The notes below the pieces were generated by a model, which was not told the origin of the DNA, ran no database searches, and worked only from the letters and a program-made list of their open reading frames with translations. Below, in pieces: positions 1-11,335 of a DNA stretch of 64,000 nt. A program made the translations under genes and the position numbers. The stretch spans positions 38,267 to 102,266 of the forward strand of contig CACRXP010001017.1 of assembly GCA_902702965.1 (NCBI GenBank), given 5' to 3'. The number at the start of each line of letters is the position of its first letter. Within the stretch, counting starts at the first letter, position 1. Source of the stretch: Spirometra erinaceieuropaei. Its lineage: Eukaryota > Platyhelminthes > Cestoda > Diphyllobothriidea > Diphyllobothriidae.

Positions 1-545
1 GTCTACAAGGTGCATGCGTTCCGCGTGAAGATCACATTTTTTATACCTTTAAAAAGGTAGCATATAGGATCCATAAAATTTTACAATGGATGCGGACTAC
101 GTTGTACATTTTATGAGGAGCAGTGGTAAACGTGCAGGTACGGTGCTATGCGAATAGACATTTTGCGGTCTTAAAAATCTCATAATTAGAAGCTTTTTTA
201 AAACCTATATATACTCCTTCTCTGGGTATAAGATATAAAGATGACGTGATTTGCTATCTAACGACTGAAAGAAAGCATATTTTTGTTCTTGGTTCCTATA
301 AAATATGTTTAAATTTGCAAGGTCATCAAAAATCAATGGGAAAAATGCATGCTAATTAAGTAGTCATTTTTTGCCAAGTACGGTTTCTACACGAGATTGA
401 AACGCAGTGTATTCAAAAGCTGACATCCTGCCAAGACCGAAATATCATAGGATTATGCCGCAAGATAATCAGAATTACAACCACGTCTAAGTAATCCTTC
501 CTAATCGAAAACGCATTTCAGAATTTCAGCCAACATTTCATGAGG
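1..545. repeat. Foldback element, copy 1 (right part, cut by window edge)
   Basis: This AT-rich block is co-linear with the right half of the element at 31120-31998. Shared stretches include the part around 'ggatgcggactacgttgta', 'aaaaatctca..tagaagctt' and the terminal 'cagaatttcagccaacattt'. It ends in TCATGAGG, a one-base variant of the TCATGAGA terminus of the other copies. The left arm lies outside the window. No coding frame is visible, so it is non-autonomous. Confidence 0.6.
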
Positions 546-789
546 TCGGTCGCTCACTGTAATAAGGTCTCTCAGCGTTCCCGATGTGGGTTCCTGCAGG
601 CACTCCAGTCTTTATTTAGGCATCTTTTTGCCTTTTGAATGCCAACAAGTGCCATTTGTCCCTAGTATTACATGCAGAGGTTCCATTATAGCATTATTTT
701 CAGCCTGTGGCGGCCAGGCAGACCACACCAAATTGACTGATTTGAACATGTGCGTGAATTAGTTGAAAGCGAAGTTGACTGATGCACCA

Positions 790-1265
790 TCTACCTCACT
801 CTTTCCTCCTAAACCCGTTGCGTCCCGATGAAAAGAAAAGGTCGAGACAAGTGGAGGTTGACGCGGACAAATTGAACGACAAATCTAAACCGCCTGTCTA
901 CGAGTTCCACGTGTGACCTGGTCCCCGCTCCATATGCACCAGGCGACATTCAACGGAGGACCCCGAGTGTCGGGTGAAATAAAATATCACGAAGGCCACA
1001 TTAAGACGGAGCCGTTAGGGCTTCACTCTCATTCTCGAAAAGGACCGAGTTGTTCGTCAGTTGACAGCCTTGTAATCCTAGACTTGTAACTGGTCGTGGT
1101 AGATTCATGTATGTGAGTTTAATTATAGTCATGAGTACGCTGCTGCGTCGTGAGGATGGATTTCCCTGTATCGACCTCATCCCCCTTTCCCCTCCCATAC
1201 ACCATCCGACTGCCTGGCCAGTTAGACCACTGGTGTTGAGGTGTAATGGCTGATAAGCGTGAACA
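790..1265 (-). repeat. RTE-type LINE 3' region, decayed copy
   Basis: Read on the minus strand, this block follows the 3' non-coding part of the RTE element at about 46900-47500. It keeps the G-rich 'gggagtgaggtcgac'-like stretch, the segment before 'ggcctttatggc' and the A/G-rich 'gaggaaagagtg' tract, with many substitutions. Only the 3' region is present, as expected for a 5'-truncated LINE insertion or later decay. The apparent 94-residue frame across it (1001-1285) has no support as a gene. Confidence 0.5.
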
Positions 1266-1269
1266 GCCC

Positions 1270-2599
1270 GTCTATGGATAAGCAATACTGCCCTTAATAC
1301 GGTTGCCTAGTCATTTCTGGCGGACACCGAATGAAACGACTTTTCACATTGCAAGAGCAACCCGAATTAGTTTAGGCCGTCTGTGGGGTCGCTGTCTCCA
1401 CTCCATGGCACTTTTCATGCCAGAGGGTGGGAAAACGGTACAGTGGAGGGGACTACTGGGCGTGGGAACAGACACACATACACTGGCTAACCTCAAATCT
1501 ACTTAATCGTGAAGTCCTGTACGCGCAAACAGCAAATGCGCCCACATGGGACAGAGGCGAACCTCCGTCATGCCTTCGAAGACCCAGCCATCAGCCCACT
1601 GTACACGGGTGATACTTTTACTGCCTGATTCGAGGAACCTTATGCTTTTGCATATCGCTAATTTTCTTTAGTATGCTGGTAATATTTTATCTCATTTTGC
1701 CTTATTTTGTCTGCATCTATATCCGGCCCTCATTCTCCATCCCCAACACCAGCCACTTTCGCGTCTCCACGGGAGTTGACGTCCGTCGCGCTTCTCTGTC
1801 TTTTGGCACACACGTTCCTTGATGGCACAGTGAAATGTTTGCGAAGGAATTTTAAGAATTACCTCCCAATTCGCAACTCCACTACGGACGCTCCGACCTC
1901 CCCAACACTGGGCCTCGGATCTGCGATGATATCTATTAGTTTCTTTCTCATGGTAAGTACAAACTTCGGGTGGTCCTCACACAGCATCGTTTGCTTTTGT
2001 AAGAAGTCTATTTCCTGCTTACCCAGTGATGCAACGTACCTATTCTGACAGTAGTAAGGTCTCTGACTCTATGACATTGGAACTGTAATTAGTTGCCCGA
2101 ACCACGCCAGCTATCCAACTGCGGGTTGCTGCCCTTTGCTTTGTTAGGTCCCAGTTCTGTCCATATATAGTTGTGTTAAAGTCATCACTCTCTTTACGGA
2201 TCTGTGTCTGGTTCCTAGCTGGGCATTCTTGGGATACCAAAACAGTCCTCAAGAACAATACTTTTTGTAGTTGATCTTGCGTAGTGGAATTCACCTAAAG
2301 TTTTTTCTTTCACACTTGCGTTTGTAACCTTTAATTCTCATTTGAATTACTCGACCTTCCTCAGAATAAGTAATTATCGCGGCACACTACCCGCGGTTGG
2401 ACGTCGGACTCGCAGTTATAGTCGTTTAGGGATACTTCTCTCCCCGAGTTCCTCCGAAGTACCAAGTGCGGCGTTTTTTCCTATCCATCCATACCCTGCC
2501 CTCTTTTGGTCACCGAGGTTCCAGCCAAACTAGTTGGTACATCTGCACTTCGGGCTGTTTCTGGTGAGGTGCAGCCCCATTTCGACGGTCGATTTCCAG
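1270..2599. other. Unassigned sequence
   Basis: No feature here is firmly supported. A stretch at about 1860-2046 can be read on either strand; the minus-strand reading is hydrophilic and bounded by splice-like signals, but I do not recognise the product and no neighbouring exon supports it. Confidence 0.3.
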
Positions 2600-3420
2600 G
2601 TTTAAGTTTTCGTCGGCACTATTTGACAACTGCATCTGCCGACCGCAGGGCGTTGACCCGGGTTTTTTAGATGCCCTTCACAGAAAAACTGGTTTTGGAC
2701 GTACGGCAGTTCGACTGTCCATTTCGATGATGTCCACTGTGTGCTCTGCATCAGGCTGGGCCCAGGGAGGGTGACTTGCGCTTGGATTAATTCACAGTGA
2801 TGGCAGACTTGTAGTGGATCAAACGCACTCTTTCCTCCTCCCCCACCTGGTCCTGGTGTCAAGACAGATTCAAAGAGACCGCAGATGTCCAGCGCAGCAC
2901 GAGCCCGCGCCCAGACGTGCTTCCATACCTCCTGGTTCAGCATATAAACGACCAGGATTTCAATCAACAATAAAAAGCGGGCAGTTCGTATCTCATCTGA
3001 ATTGCAGTGTATAAAGGCCGCATTAAGAAAGAGCCGTTCCGGTCTGACTCAGTTCATCGTTTGGTCACTCGGCACACATACTGGGTTAAGGTCGAGTCGT
3101 GGGTTGAATCGTCTTTTGGCAACCTTCCAACCCACGGCTTTAGCGCACAGTGATATATTCGAGCACGTCAGATTGTTTACAGCAGGTAGCATATGTTGAG
3201 AGTCCACCTCTCTCCCCTCCCCCTTGCACCAATAGATTGCACGAGCCGGTCAACCAACCGATGCTGAGATTGGGAATAGAAGCTGACGGATCTAATAACA
3301 GCCCGTCTGCGCGTCCCACGCACACGGCTTGAGTCCCCGCGCAGCACACCGGGATTCCACACAAAGGGGGAGGTCTACTCGGATGTCGCATGTTGGCGGA
3401 AGAACCGAAGAGCACACTTC
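2600..3420 (-). repeat. RTE-type LINE 3' region, copy linked to the zinc-finger remnant
   Basis: On the minus strand this matches 46870-47583. It contains the 'ctgtcttgacaccaggacc' stretch, the G-run followed by 'gaggaaagagtg', the 'gcaagtcaccctccctg' motif and 'agagcacacagtggacatc', in the same order. It lies directly downstream, in the minus direction, of the zinc-finger remnant at 3564-3941. Protein tail followed by this block is therefore the same order as in the near-complete copy, which shows that the block is the LINE 3' untranslated region and not a separate repeat. Confidence 0.7.
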
Positions 3421-3563
3421 GCACTTACTTGAGAGCTGTCTGATTTACGTGTGCGTTGTGTGCTGTTGGACGTATTCATGTGTGTTCCATGTGCTTAAGG
3501 ACAAGTGTGTGGTGATGCAATCTAGTCTGGGTTAATTTACCGCAAGTCTTCAGGAAGGCGCAT

Positions 3564-3941
3564 TTAACTGAATAGGCCTATGTGATGACTGAATGGGTGC
3601 GGCCAGTGTAGGCAGTGACGAATAGTGTTTGTTGGTTTACGAGGCACTGGTTTGCCAGTCTGTGTACGGCGAATTCGCATATGATCGGCCAGGCCGATGC
3701 GTGATGTGAATGCGCGATGGCAGGGTTGGTAGGATATGTTGGGAGCTACTGAGTCGGTTGTGGCGATGCTGCTAGTGGTGGCCGCTTTGACGGACGGGGA
3801 GTTGGCAGTGCTGGAGATGGAATAGCTGTCGGATGTGTCAGGTGTGCTTGATTCGTCGATTTTGCGCAGAATTCCGCTGGTATGTATCCACAAGTGTCCA
3901 TATAGGTCATCAAAGTACATCAAAAGATACCATGACCTCAT
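3564..3941 (-). pseudogene. RTE-type LINE protein, C-terminal zinc-finger remnant
   Basis: The 125-residue minus-strand frame contains a Ser/Thr-rich linker and then a degenerate C2H2-like finger (YQPCHRAFTSRIGLADHMRI) followed by RRTQTGKPVP. The intact family has CPHC..F.SRI.LVGH.RIHRTETGEPVP. The first finger cysteine and the final histidine are lost, and the next finger is frame-broken (LHWPHPFSHHIGLFS). It is the 3' end of a LINE copy whose untranslated region continues to about 2600. The endonuclease and RT are absent, so it is non-functional. Confidence 0.75.
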
Positions 3942-4029
3942 TTGGATGGATGCTTACTCCTTTGAGTTTCTCCAGGAATTGTGCTGACGAAGAGACCGTG
4001 GTGTCTGACTCAGCGGTCAGGAACTTGAG

Positions 4030-4130
4030 ACGCACGCAAGTCACCGTGGTTTCTCTTAATTTGCAGCGGAGCACACGGCAGACGTCGTGGACTACGACGG
4101 TCGAACTGTCGTGTTACTGTGTTTTTTTAC
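4030..4130 (+). repeat. RTE-type LINE extreme 3' end fragment
   Basis: The string around 'gcaagtcaccgtgg' followed by 'cggagcacacggcagacgtc' and 'gacggtcgaactgtcgtgtt' matches the last part of the RTE 3' regions at 47525-47583 and 29540-29605. The final part can form a short hairpin (ACGGT / ACTGT-like arms). It is on the opposite strand to the adjacent zinc-finger remnant and is therefore a separate insertion. Confidence 0.45.
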
Positions 4131-4134
4131 TGGG

Positions 4135-4834
4135 CACTTTTCCATAGACAATATCAGACATTGCGCTATGTCCCTACTAGGAAGCATCGGGGTGCACATG
4201 CAGTGTCTAGATGTGTGTGAATGCATTTGTATACTTTGAAAGCAGCGCAGGTAAGCGCGTGGCAACTGTACTAAATGAATGGTCATTCCGGCGTTCGGCT
4301 ATTCCGCATAATTATAGCCATTGTAAAACTCTAATGCACTCTTTTATCATGTGATGAATTTTAGGACCAGGTAATTCTTTTAAAAAATCGATACAAATTG
4401 GTATTTTCCGCATCTTTTTCTGCAGCTGTGAATAGGAATAACGAAAGCAGTTAATTTTGACGCAAAGACTTGCCGCTGCTCAGTAGTACAACTGCCGAGA
4501 GCTGCTTGTTTGTGTGGAAGTGTTTCCGACCCGAAGGCCAGCGTACTATCCTGTACAAATGTATCTGTGCGTCTCGTGCTCCCCTAAGCAACCGTTTTTA
4601 TTTGAGAGTATATTTTTGAATTGTGATCTATTTTTCCCGTGTTTTGACGTCTAATCTAGACCTAAGTTACGTCCCTCGCATTTGGTAAGCGTAATACCAA
4701 ACATGCCGAAATTAAAAAATTCAGTTTTCGGTCTGGCTTTTTAGTTGAATGTTATAAATGATTCCGTTAAACTGTTAATTGACATCTACGTTTGCCTGTT
4801 TCTGTTTGGTAACTAAATGGTTGAATTTTTTCAG
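4135..4834. other. Unassigned AT-rich sequence
   Basis: No coding potential or recognised repeat was seen. A T-rich stretch immediately upstream of 4835 could be a splice acceptor tract. Confidence 0.3.
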
Positions 4835-4930
4835 CTTTCTGGGTTCTACGTGAAACCTTTATTCTGCCTGTCAGTCCTGAGTACCTTGGCTGCACAAATT
4901 ATTTCGGTAAAACTTAGTCGCACGTTTCTT
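4835..4930 (+). CDS. Candidate internal exon, membrane-segment coding (unrecognised)
   Basis: A T-rich acceptor (ttgaattttttcag) precedes a 96-base open stretch that ends at a consensus donor (ctt|gtaagt). The frame that stays open is phase 0 at both ends and encodes 32 mostly hydrophobic residues (LSGFYVKPLFCLSVLSTLAA...), compatible with a transmembrane helix. It would join in phase to the candidate exon at 5530-5624. The product is not recognised. The case rests on splice signals and an open frame only; a chance match is quite possible in DNA this rich in T. Confidence 0.3.
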
Positions 4931-5529
4931 GTAAGTACTCTTTTTCATTCATTCTCTATCATATGCCTCCATTAGTTTATGAAACTGTGTGATGGTGTAT
5001 TGCGTCAATATCCCTCATCTCATTTACTACCTCGATGTCCGATTTACCCTAATATGCTCATGAGTTTGATGTCATTCATCGTTTTCCGACCTTAAACCAG
5101 TCACGTTTGCTTTATCAATTAGCTTTTATAATGCCGTTGACACCTAGATTACTTTGTCCACGGCTCTTGTCCATATCCTCTAGAAAGTAAACAATTTCTT
5201 ACGTTGGTACTCCCTTTGACTTCTCACCCCCCCCCCAATCACCATAATTTCAGTACACTTTCCCTGTCATAAATCAGTTAAGAGGCCGATGCCTTCCCGT
5301 TTTTGCCAAAAAAATTAGTAAAAGCTGTTCATTTCTTGTAGTATTCCTGTTTTCCCTCTGTTTTCACTTATAAGGTGGTTCTTGCTACTGTAGCCCACCT
5401 AACTGAGGAGAGCAGTGGTACTCCTCTTGCATATCATCATATTCTGCTATCGTTTACCACTAAATCAGGACGTTCATAGAATAATAAACGCTGCACTTAT
5501 CTGCACTTTGGTTCCTTTTTTCGCTTTAG
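4931..5529. other. Putative intron or unassigned
   Basis: This would be intron if the two candidate exons on either side are real. It includes a run of about ten C at 5227-5237. Nothing else was recognised. Confidence 0.25.
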
Positions 5530-5624
5530 ACTTACCTCTGCGTGGTATCCACTTCTTTGGTATCATGCATTCTTCTCATTGAGCACTTTAGAAACCAAGA
5601 GAACTACCCAAGTGAGGTACTAAT
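5530..5624 (+). CDS. Candidate internal exon, membrane-segment coding (unrecognised)
   Basis: The acceptor ccttttttcgctttag is followed by 95 open bases and a gtaagt donor. Phase 0 at the start gives TYLCVVSTSLVSCILLIEHF followed by RNQENYPSEVL: a hydrophobic helix and then a charged cluster. The helix-plus-charged layout is loosely like the N-terminal TMD0 of ABCC transporters, but I would not assign it. One caution is that the opposite strand also carries a gtaagt-like donor at the left edge of this exon, so the strand is uncertain. Confidence 0.25.
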
Positions 5625-5757
5625 GTAAGTTTTGCTAAAATTCATATGCCTCGTTTTTGGTCCTATTTACACTAAGTTCACCAAGGACAGCCAAAACACG
5701 AACTGAATTTGAGTGCCACACGGACGAATAAGGATTTAACATACAGTGGATTTTCTG

Positions 5758-6705
5758 TCTCATGAAATGTTGGCCGAAATTCTGAAATGCGCTTTCGATT
5801 CAAAAAGATAACTTAAGTAGAGCTGTAAAAACAATAATCCCAAGATATTTCAGCCACCCCAGAAATTCGGCTTTCGAACAAACTTCTTTCCTGCCGCCTC
5901 CAAAACCTCCACTCTGAAAAGTATGTACTTAAGTGGTGTGCATTTTTCTCATTGATTTTCAATGCTTTTGTAAAGTCAAATATATAATTTAGAAGATACG
6001 CATTAAAGCATTCGTTCGTTTACCAGCTGGGTAGCAAATGACATCTGTAAATTTTATATTTGAAGAAGGAGTATTTTTCGGCCTCAAAAAGTTTCTACTC
6101 ATGAGGTATTTTAAGAACATGAAACACTCCTTCGTGAAACAGCGTATCTCTATATTTTTTAAACATTGCTTGTAAAGTATAGAATATGGTTCAAATCCAC
6201 CGCAATATTTTATGAATCATATTTGATACCTTCCTACTAACATACAGAAATGCGTCCTTTTCCTTGCACGGAAAATATGCAGCCTTTAGTTGGGAGATCG
6301 TGGATCCAAGTGTAATGGCAGGTGGGATTCAAGATTATTCGGGAATTCAAAAAAACTTTTTGGAACCGAGCTTCTCTCTTTGCTCAGATATAAAGTTCAA
6401 AGAAGACGTACTTCGATGCCCAGTAAGCTAATGAACGAATATTTTTGTGCGTGTCGTATACATAATACATCCGGATATATAAGAACGCTGAAAATCAGTG
6501 AGAATAATGCATACTATTCAAATGGCTATATTTTAGTGAGTGGCTTTTGCAAACGGGAGGAAAGAAGTCCATTCAAAAACCGGTATCCTGACGTGACCTA
6601 ACTATTGTGGGATTCTGCTGCACCACCGGTAACATTGCAACCCTACTTAAGTTATCATTTCGAATCAAAAGCACGCTTTAGAATCTCGGTCAAAATTCCA
6701 TGAGA
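5758..6705. mobile_element. Foldback element, copy 2 (long imperfect terminal inverted repeats)
   Basis: The element starts TCTCATGAAATGTTGGCCG and ends with the inverted form, CCATGAGA, followed by TA. The right half, read in reverse, follows the left half: terminal segment, then an A/T-rich stretch, then 'atatttca..cacc', then 'tttttctcattgattttcaa'. The whole 948 bp is therefore one imperfect palindrome with arms of several hundred bases. No transposase is present. The 103-residue frame inside it (6290-6601) is not shared as an intact frame by the other copies and is taken as chance. The arrangement suits a non-autonomous TA-targeting DNA transposon or MITE-like foldback. Confidence 0.65.
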
Positions 6706-6707
6706 TA

Positions 6708-7339
6708 ACCCATCTACTGCATGAAGGTCCGGGCGAGGTTTGGTCCTGCAGCGCCACTTGATTGATACCATATGCTTAGCTTCCTAGAACAATTTTGGTA
6801 AACATACCTAATTTAGCCATTCGCTGGATTAGGAAGGGAAAGAGGGCGTGAACGGGACTTTGTGCAAGCTCAGGGAAACGCGCGGGACGTGAACACACCC
6901 CGCAACAGAGCCACTCGCTGAATTAAGGGGATAAGGAGACCGCAATCACAACTGGAAGACCACGGAGGAAATTGCGTGTTACTTCGCAGTTCATGGCCAT
7001 CATAATGGACCCGTTGGAATTCCAAATCGTCCGAACAATGACACTAGGAAGTCTACTTTGCCACTCGTCGGATTGGGATAATAAAGAGGGTGCAGGCAGG
7101 GCTCGAAGCACGCGCAGGGGGAGCGCGTGTGAACTGATACCTGCAGTAACTGAGGCTGGCGTATGACACGTGATGCGTTTGGAGTCAGCGTAATCGCACC
7201 TGCTCCAATTGTTTTATGACGCTAACCATATGGTATTAATTAAGTGGGACTGCAGGACCAAACCAGACCATTTTTTGTTTAAGGAGACCGGTCAAAGGAG
7301 TGTGCGCGCCTCATTTTCTGCGCCAGAAGTGAAAATCCA
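6708..7339. other. Unassigned sequence downstream (minus direction) of the TRMT2-like exon
   Basis: I looked on the minus strand for the C-terminal exon of a TRMT2-type enzyme (the segment with VSC and PHT-HCE motifs) and did not find it. Nothing else is supported. Confidence 0.25.
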
Positions 7340-7488
7340 TAAAGCAATATCTGACAGAAGAAACTCATGGACACCGGCTCGGGGCGGGTCTAGAATGGGG
7401 GCAATTTGCTTGTCTGGTGCCAAACCACGGATGACGTCGTTTATTAAGAGTTCGGCCCTGCCAGCCAAAAATTTTGCATTTATGATGC
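7340..7488 (-). CDS. Exon of a TRMT2-type tRNA (uracil-5-)-methyltransferase
   Basis: After a minus-strand acceptor (cattcaaatag|GC), the open frame reads IINAKFLAGRAELLIND and then, about 12 residues later, ILDPPRAGVHEFLLSDI. In TrmA/RlmD/TRMT2 SAM-dependent uracil-5 methyltransferases, a stretch of the form NA-x-F-x-x-G-x-AED is followed by the signature DPPRxG before the catalytic cysteine segment. The exon needs one base from the previous exon; a G there would complete a glycine, giving the family's usual NGI. The 3' limit is uncertain because I see no strong donor. No other exon was located, so this may be one exon of a gene with large introns, or a remnant. The enzyme family forms m5U54 in tRNA. 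Confidence 0.5.
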
Positions 7489-8094
7489 CTATTTGAATGA
7501 AGGTGTGCAAGAAAAGTTGACATCTAGACATGATGACGTTCAAATCATGCTAGGGGGGAATAAAGTTCGGAGTTGGTGGGAAATTGGGAGGAGGAAAATT
7601 TTTAGTTAAACAAACTGACATGATTAATTTCGAGCGGCCAAACATTTGAACCGTTAATTAAATTCTGGCACAGTTGCTTTTGCGACGGATGCTCTAGACT
7701 TCGTCGCCGATCTTTGCAGAGCCAAATTTGCGTTACTTAACTGGTGAGCGACCAGCAGCTGTCCGCAAGGCCAGCGTATGCCTTGTACTCCTGGGCCTAC
7801 TTAGTGGACTACAATTCTCGGACATGCGTCAGACACTACACTAGAGCACTTTATTTATGTGGAATACGGGACATAGAGGACTCATAGATGACGGTGATAC
7901 CTGCAACACCCGTCGCTAGTTTGCGCGATGGTAATTCGCACTTTCGTGCGGAACATTATTTTACCATTTGATTCATCCATATGCCATCGCCTGTGTCAGT
8001 AAGACTTTTCTGGCGTTTCTACGTCACCGATTTTTTATTTAAGTGCAAAGCCTGACTTTTTGGAACTCACAAGTTTTAAGGAAATTGCCATTTT
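7489..8094. other. Unassigned sequence
   Basis: It should hold intron or upstream exons if the minus-strand TRMT2-like gene is real. I could not find the SAM-binding (CxGTG-like) exon. Confidence 0.25.
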
Positions 8095-8465
8095 TACAGA
8101 GTTACGAAACACGGCCTGCCGCAGGATAGCAGCAACCGTCTCGTGACCATGAGATTGCCCACTGTGCGAAAGAAATTCGCCACCGTAGCTAGTCCATATG
8201 CTCATCCTCCTCCAGTGGCCAACTTTGACGACGTGTTAATTAATTCGTACGATGACTTGCATGTCCTCTTTGCGACCCGGCAAAAGACAGTGAAGTTTGC
8301 TCCCCTTGGTAGGTACAAATAATGTTATCTAGGGGTGCCAGGTAAGTATAGCGTCGGCAACGGTAGCTCCCTTCTCTTGTCCTCCACGGAGCAGTCGTCT
8401 CCGCACCAACGCCTTTTGTCGCTTTCTGGCCAGAAGGATTGCAACTTGGTTGCACCCTCGCGATG
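8095..8465 (+). pseudogene. RTE-type LINE endonuclease fragment, old and diverged
   Basis: In one frame the stretch reads LPQDSSNRLVTMRLPTVRKK, then FATVASPYAHPPPVANFDD, then SYDDLHVLFATRQKTVKFAP. This aligns over its length with the endonuclease of the near-complete RTE copy at about 42790-42970 ([51 protein letters not shown]). A stop follows at 'RYK', and similarity continues weakly to about 8465. The gtaggt and gtaagt sequences inside are not splice sites of a host gene. This is an ancient fragment without the N-terminal part or the RT. Confidence 0.6.
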
Positions 8466-11335
8466 CTAGTAAGTGCGGCCGCTCGACGTTTTCGAAGGTA
8501 CTTGACCCTGCATGAGCCGAGATGCGTCCGGTGGATAACCCTTGCCGTTTTGCTTCTTTGCGGGAAGCCCTAGTTTCATGATCGAATATCGGATTTCAGC
8601 CCTCAGTGTTTGAACGATGCTATTTCTCGGCGGTCTTAGGAGATAAGCTACGGCTTAGGAAGTGCTGTCAATGCATGGAATCGAGCGGCAGGTTTCCGGC
8701 TGTTCTATCATTGGACTTTCTCCCAAAGTGGGCAACAAATGGCCACGGGTCCGTGCGCACTAACACGCTAGAGCAATGAGGATGCATCCGTTTTCTCTGG
8801 TGGCGAAATAGTCTCTCCCTTCAAAACTATCATTTGGAAAATCGTGATTTATCATTGAATGTGTATTAAAAACTCGTGTTTATACATCCGAAAATCAGTA
8901 AAAAAAGGTCTATACCGCTTAATTTGCGATTTCTTGTAATGTACATGAGCGGCTGACAGAATGGCCGGTCAAGAGCCATCATGCTTACCTGCAGGACCCG
9001 ACTGGAAATTGTATTTCGTGCTAATTGTTTTTTTCTTTTCTGCGTCTGTCGACGAATTGTATTGTTTTATGAAATTCTGCGCATTTTGATAGTGTCGCTG
9101 ACTTCGTACCGACACCTGCTCTGTCCTGTGGAGTCTCCCTTTATAGGAGCACTTAAGCTAGTTGTTCGACCGTGCCCATTTTACTGAAACATTGGATGTT
9201 TTTTTCACTTTTAGGTTTATTAAGGCATTTGGCCCGCTTACAATGGGACTGTGGGTCGCAGGGAACGTGCTAATCGCACGAAAACTCGCCGGCTGTGTCC
9301 CTGAGGTTTAATCGCGATCTTTGGCTTTTTCCCATGTTTCTCATGCCTCTCCGCACTGCTTTTGTCGTAATTCACGCGGTTCCGTGCAGCCTAGGCAGAG
9401 GTTTACAGAGCACCTTTGTGTTTTAAGGAATTCACCGAGACTGGTATTCTGTATGTCCAGCAAACTGGCGAGTATCTTTCGGGTACTTTCTTTGACGCAG
9501 CAGGCAACATTTTCGGGCAGTCGTAACAATCGAGTCGAGTAAGTGGCGGATAAACTTTCATGTGTCTTGGACCAAGCCTTACTCCCTACTCAAAATGCAT
9601 GACTAGATATCGGCGATAGTTGCCAGCCCTTCTTGTCTTTTATTACTGAGCCTCTGTAGTCAACAACAGCGATCGCCTGTGGATAGCTTATTAAGCAGAA
9701 ATGAGGATTGCTCCTTTCGAATATACAAGGAACTTTTACGATGTTTTAACCTAGGAAACCGTGTTTATATATGACATGGGAGGCAGTCGGAACCTGGGTA
9801 AAATAGAGGAAAACGAGTTAAACGCCGTAGTTGCCCAGTTTTTATTGAATTCTGGCAAACTGGTCGATCAAGGATGGGTAGGCGGGCCTTTTCGTATGAA
9901 CAGTAGTTGTCTGTTCGGTATTTAGATTATTCAGGCTGGACAGCCACCCACCTGTCTGTTTGCAATCTCGGGCCAAACTAGCTCCGTTATCTGAAACCCC
10001 GGGTTTTGACATGAGACCATATTCAGGGTGATAAAGTAGCGAAGTAAATAATAGGGTACATTGATAAGGACAGGGAGACTGAAATCGCAGCTATGAGTTG
10101 TTTTTTTTTGTTGGTGTACATACATTGTCTTATGTCCAGTCGCATTAAATACTCGAAGGTAGAGTAAGGCGAGGGAATCGTGAATAAACCTAGAACGGCT
10201 GTTGCTTCATTTACCCCCTTGACAGTCTAACTTTGAGGTTTAGGGTACTTTTGGTTCAGGAATAATCAGGTCGGGATGTATAGTCGTTTTGGCAGCTTAG
10301 GCTTTGAGTTAGTCGATATTTAGCAAAGAACTTTTCCCGTTACTATGAAATTGCAGTCCCCAACTATTGCTATAAAGGCAGACTGAACCGAACTAGTTTG
10401 CAGGTCTCACAAAGCCAGGGTTTGTATGCTTTTATAACTCTTTTCGTTGAATGCAGGCGCCTCACCAGCTTTGTTTATTTAAGCAATCCATGCTGCTAGG
10501 CGCATTCGCATAGTTTCTTAAACCCTTGTGAAAACAACGCGCTCCCAAGGCGGCTTTTGACACTTCACCCTATGTGTACCGAGCACGTTTCGGCCTTGTA
10601 GTAGCGCATCGTCTTACCAAGAACCGCCTTATCGTTAATTGCTGCTATAAGCGCATTTGTTAATACAGTCCAGTTGTGCGTCACGGATTAGTCGCCTTCT
10701 CATGTTTCTGACACGCCAATTAGTATTCAGCTGTCCAACGCTCCTAACTTTTTCTTTTGTAGAAAGCGGGATACTCATCGGTACTGGCCCACAATATGTA
10801 TACAACCCTGTTAGCTAACGTTCAGTTTGTATCCTTTTGTGATTCGTAATTAATCACACTTTCCATAAATACCTATTATTTTTTATTGACCTCATTTTCT
10901 GTCAGCGTGTTACGTTAACCCACATTTCCAGACGATTTCCACGGACTTGCCTCCTTTGTGTAGTTTTATTTTACGATTTCTACTTATTATCCAGGATGTT
11001 ACACTGTTTCCGTATTATCCAGCTTTCCTGAGTCCAGCGTAGTTTTTGGCCTATGGGAGGGGGTCCGGCATATGCTAATCCCATCTGGCTTGGACACAGT
11101 TATGTGTGCTCACCTAAACCATCTTCATCTTTTTATGTTTTCATGAACACGTTTTCCTTCGTAAAGGGCCTCTATTACCACCATTCTCGTATTACATGTG
11201 ACATTGTGCCATATTTCAGTGGGGTGAATGCACACATCCAAGTCGGACCTCCAGCGCCTCATTATAAAACTCACCAGTCCAAACGGGACACTCACTCGGA
11301 CTATAAATTGCATTCACTAGTTTTTTTCTTTCAAG
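8466..11335. other. Unassigned, mostly non-coding
   Basis: No recognised repeat or gene. A 149-base open stretch at about 9390-9538 lies between an acceptor-like 'ccgtgcag' and a gtaagt donor, but it has no recognisable product. At 10585-10620 a minus-strand string ending in CCGAAACGTG resembles the 3' half of a hammerhead core but has a non-cleavable triplet. A 172-residue open frame starts at 11053 and is continuous with the candidate exon at 11336. Confidence 0.3.

Noticed and set aside
1860..2046. Minus-strand exon-like stretch with FLQKQTMLCEDHPKFVLTMR
   Set aside because: Splice-like edges and plausible composition, but no recognised family, no partner exon, and an open frame on the other strand too.
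6290..6601. 103-codon frame in the foldback element
   Set aside because: Not preserved in the other foldback copies and without any motif.
8150..8330. Apparent host gene start with good donors (gtaggt, gtaagt)
   Set aside because: The protein aligns with the RTE endonuclease of the complete copy, so it is a LINE fragment.
9390..9538. Possible exon between ccgtgcag and gtaagt
   Set aside because: Weak acceptor, no recognised product, and no phase-compatible neighbour was found.
10585..10620. Hammerhead-like string on the minus strand (ACGATGCGC ... GGCCGAAACGTG)
   Set aside because: The 5' core lacks the CU of CUGA and the cleavage triplet would be GUG, which is not cleavable.
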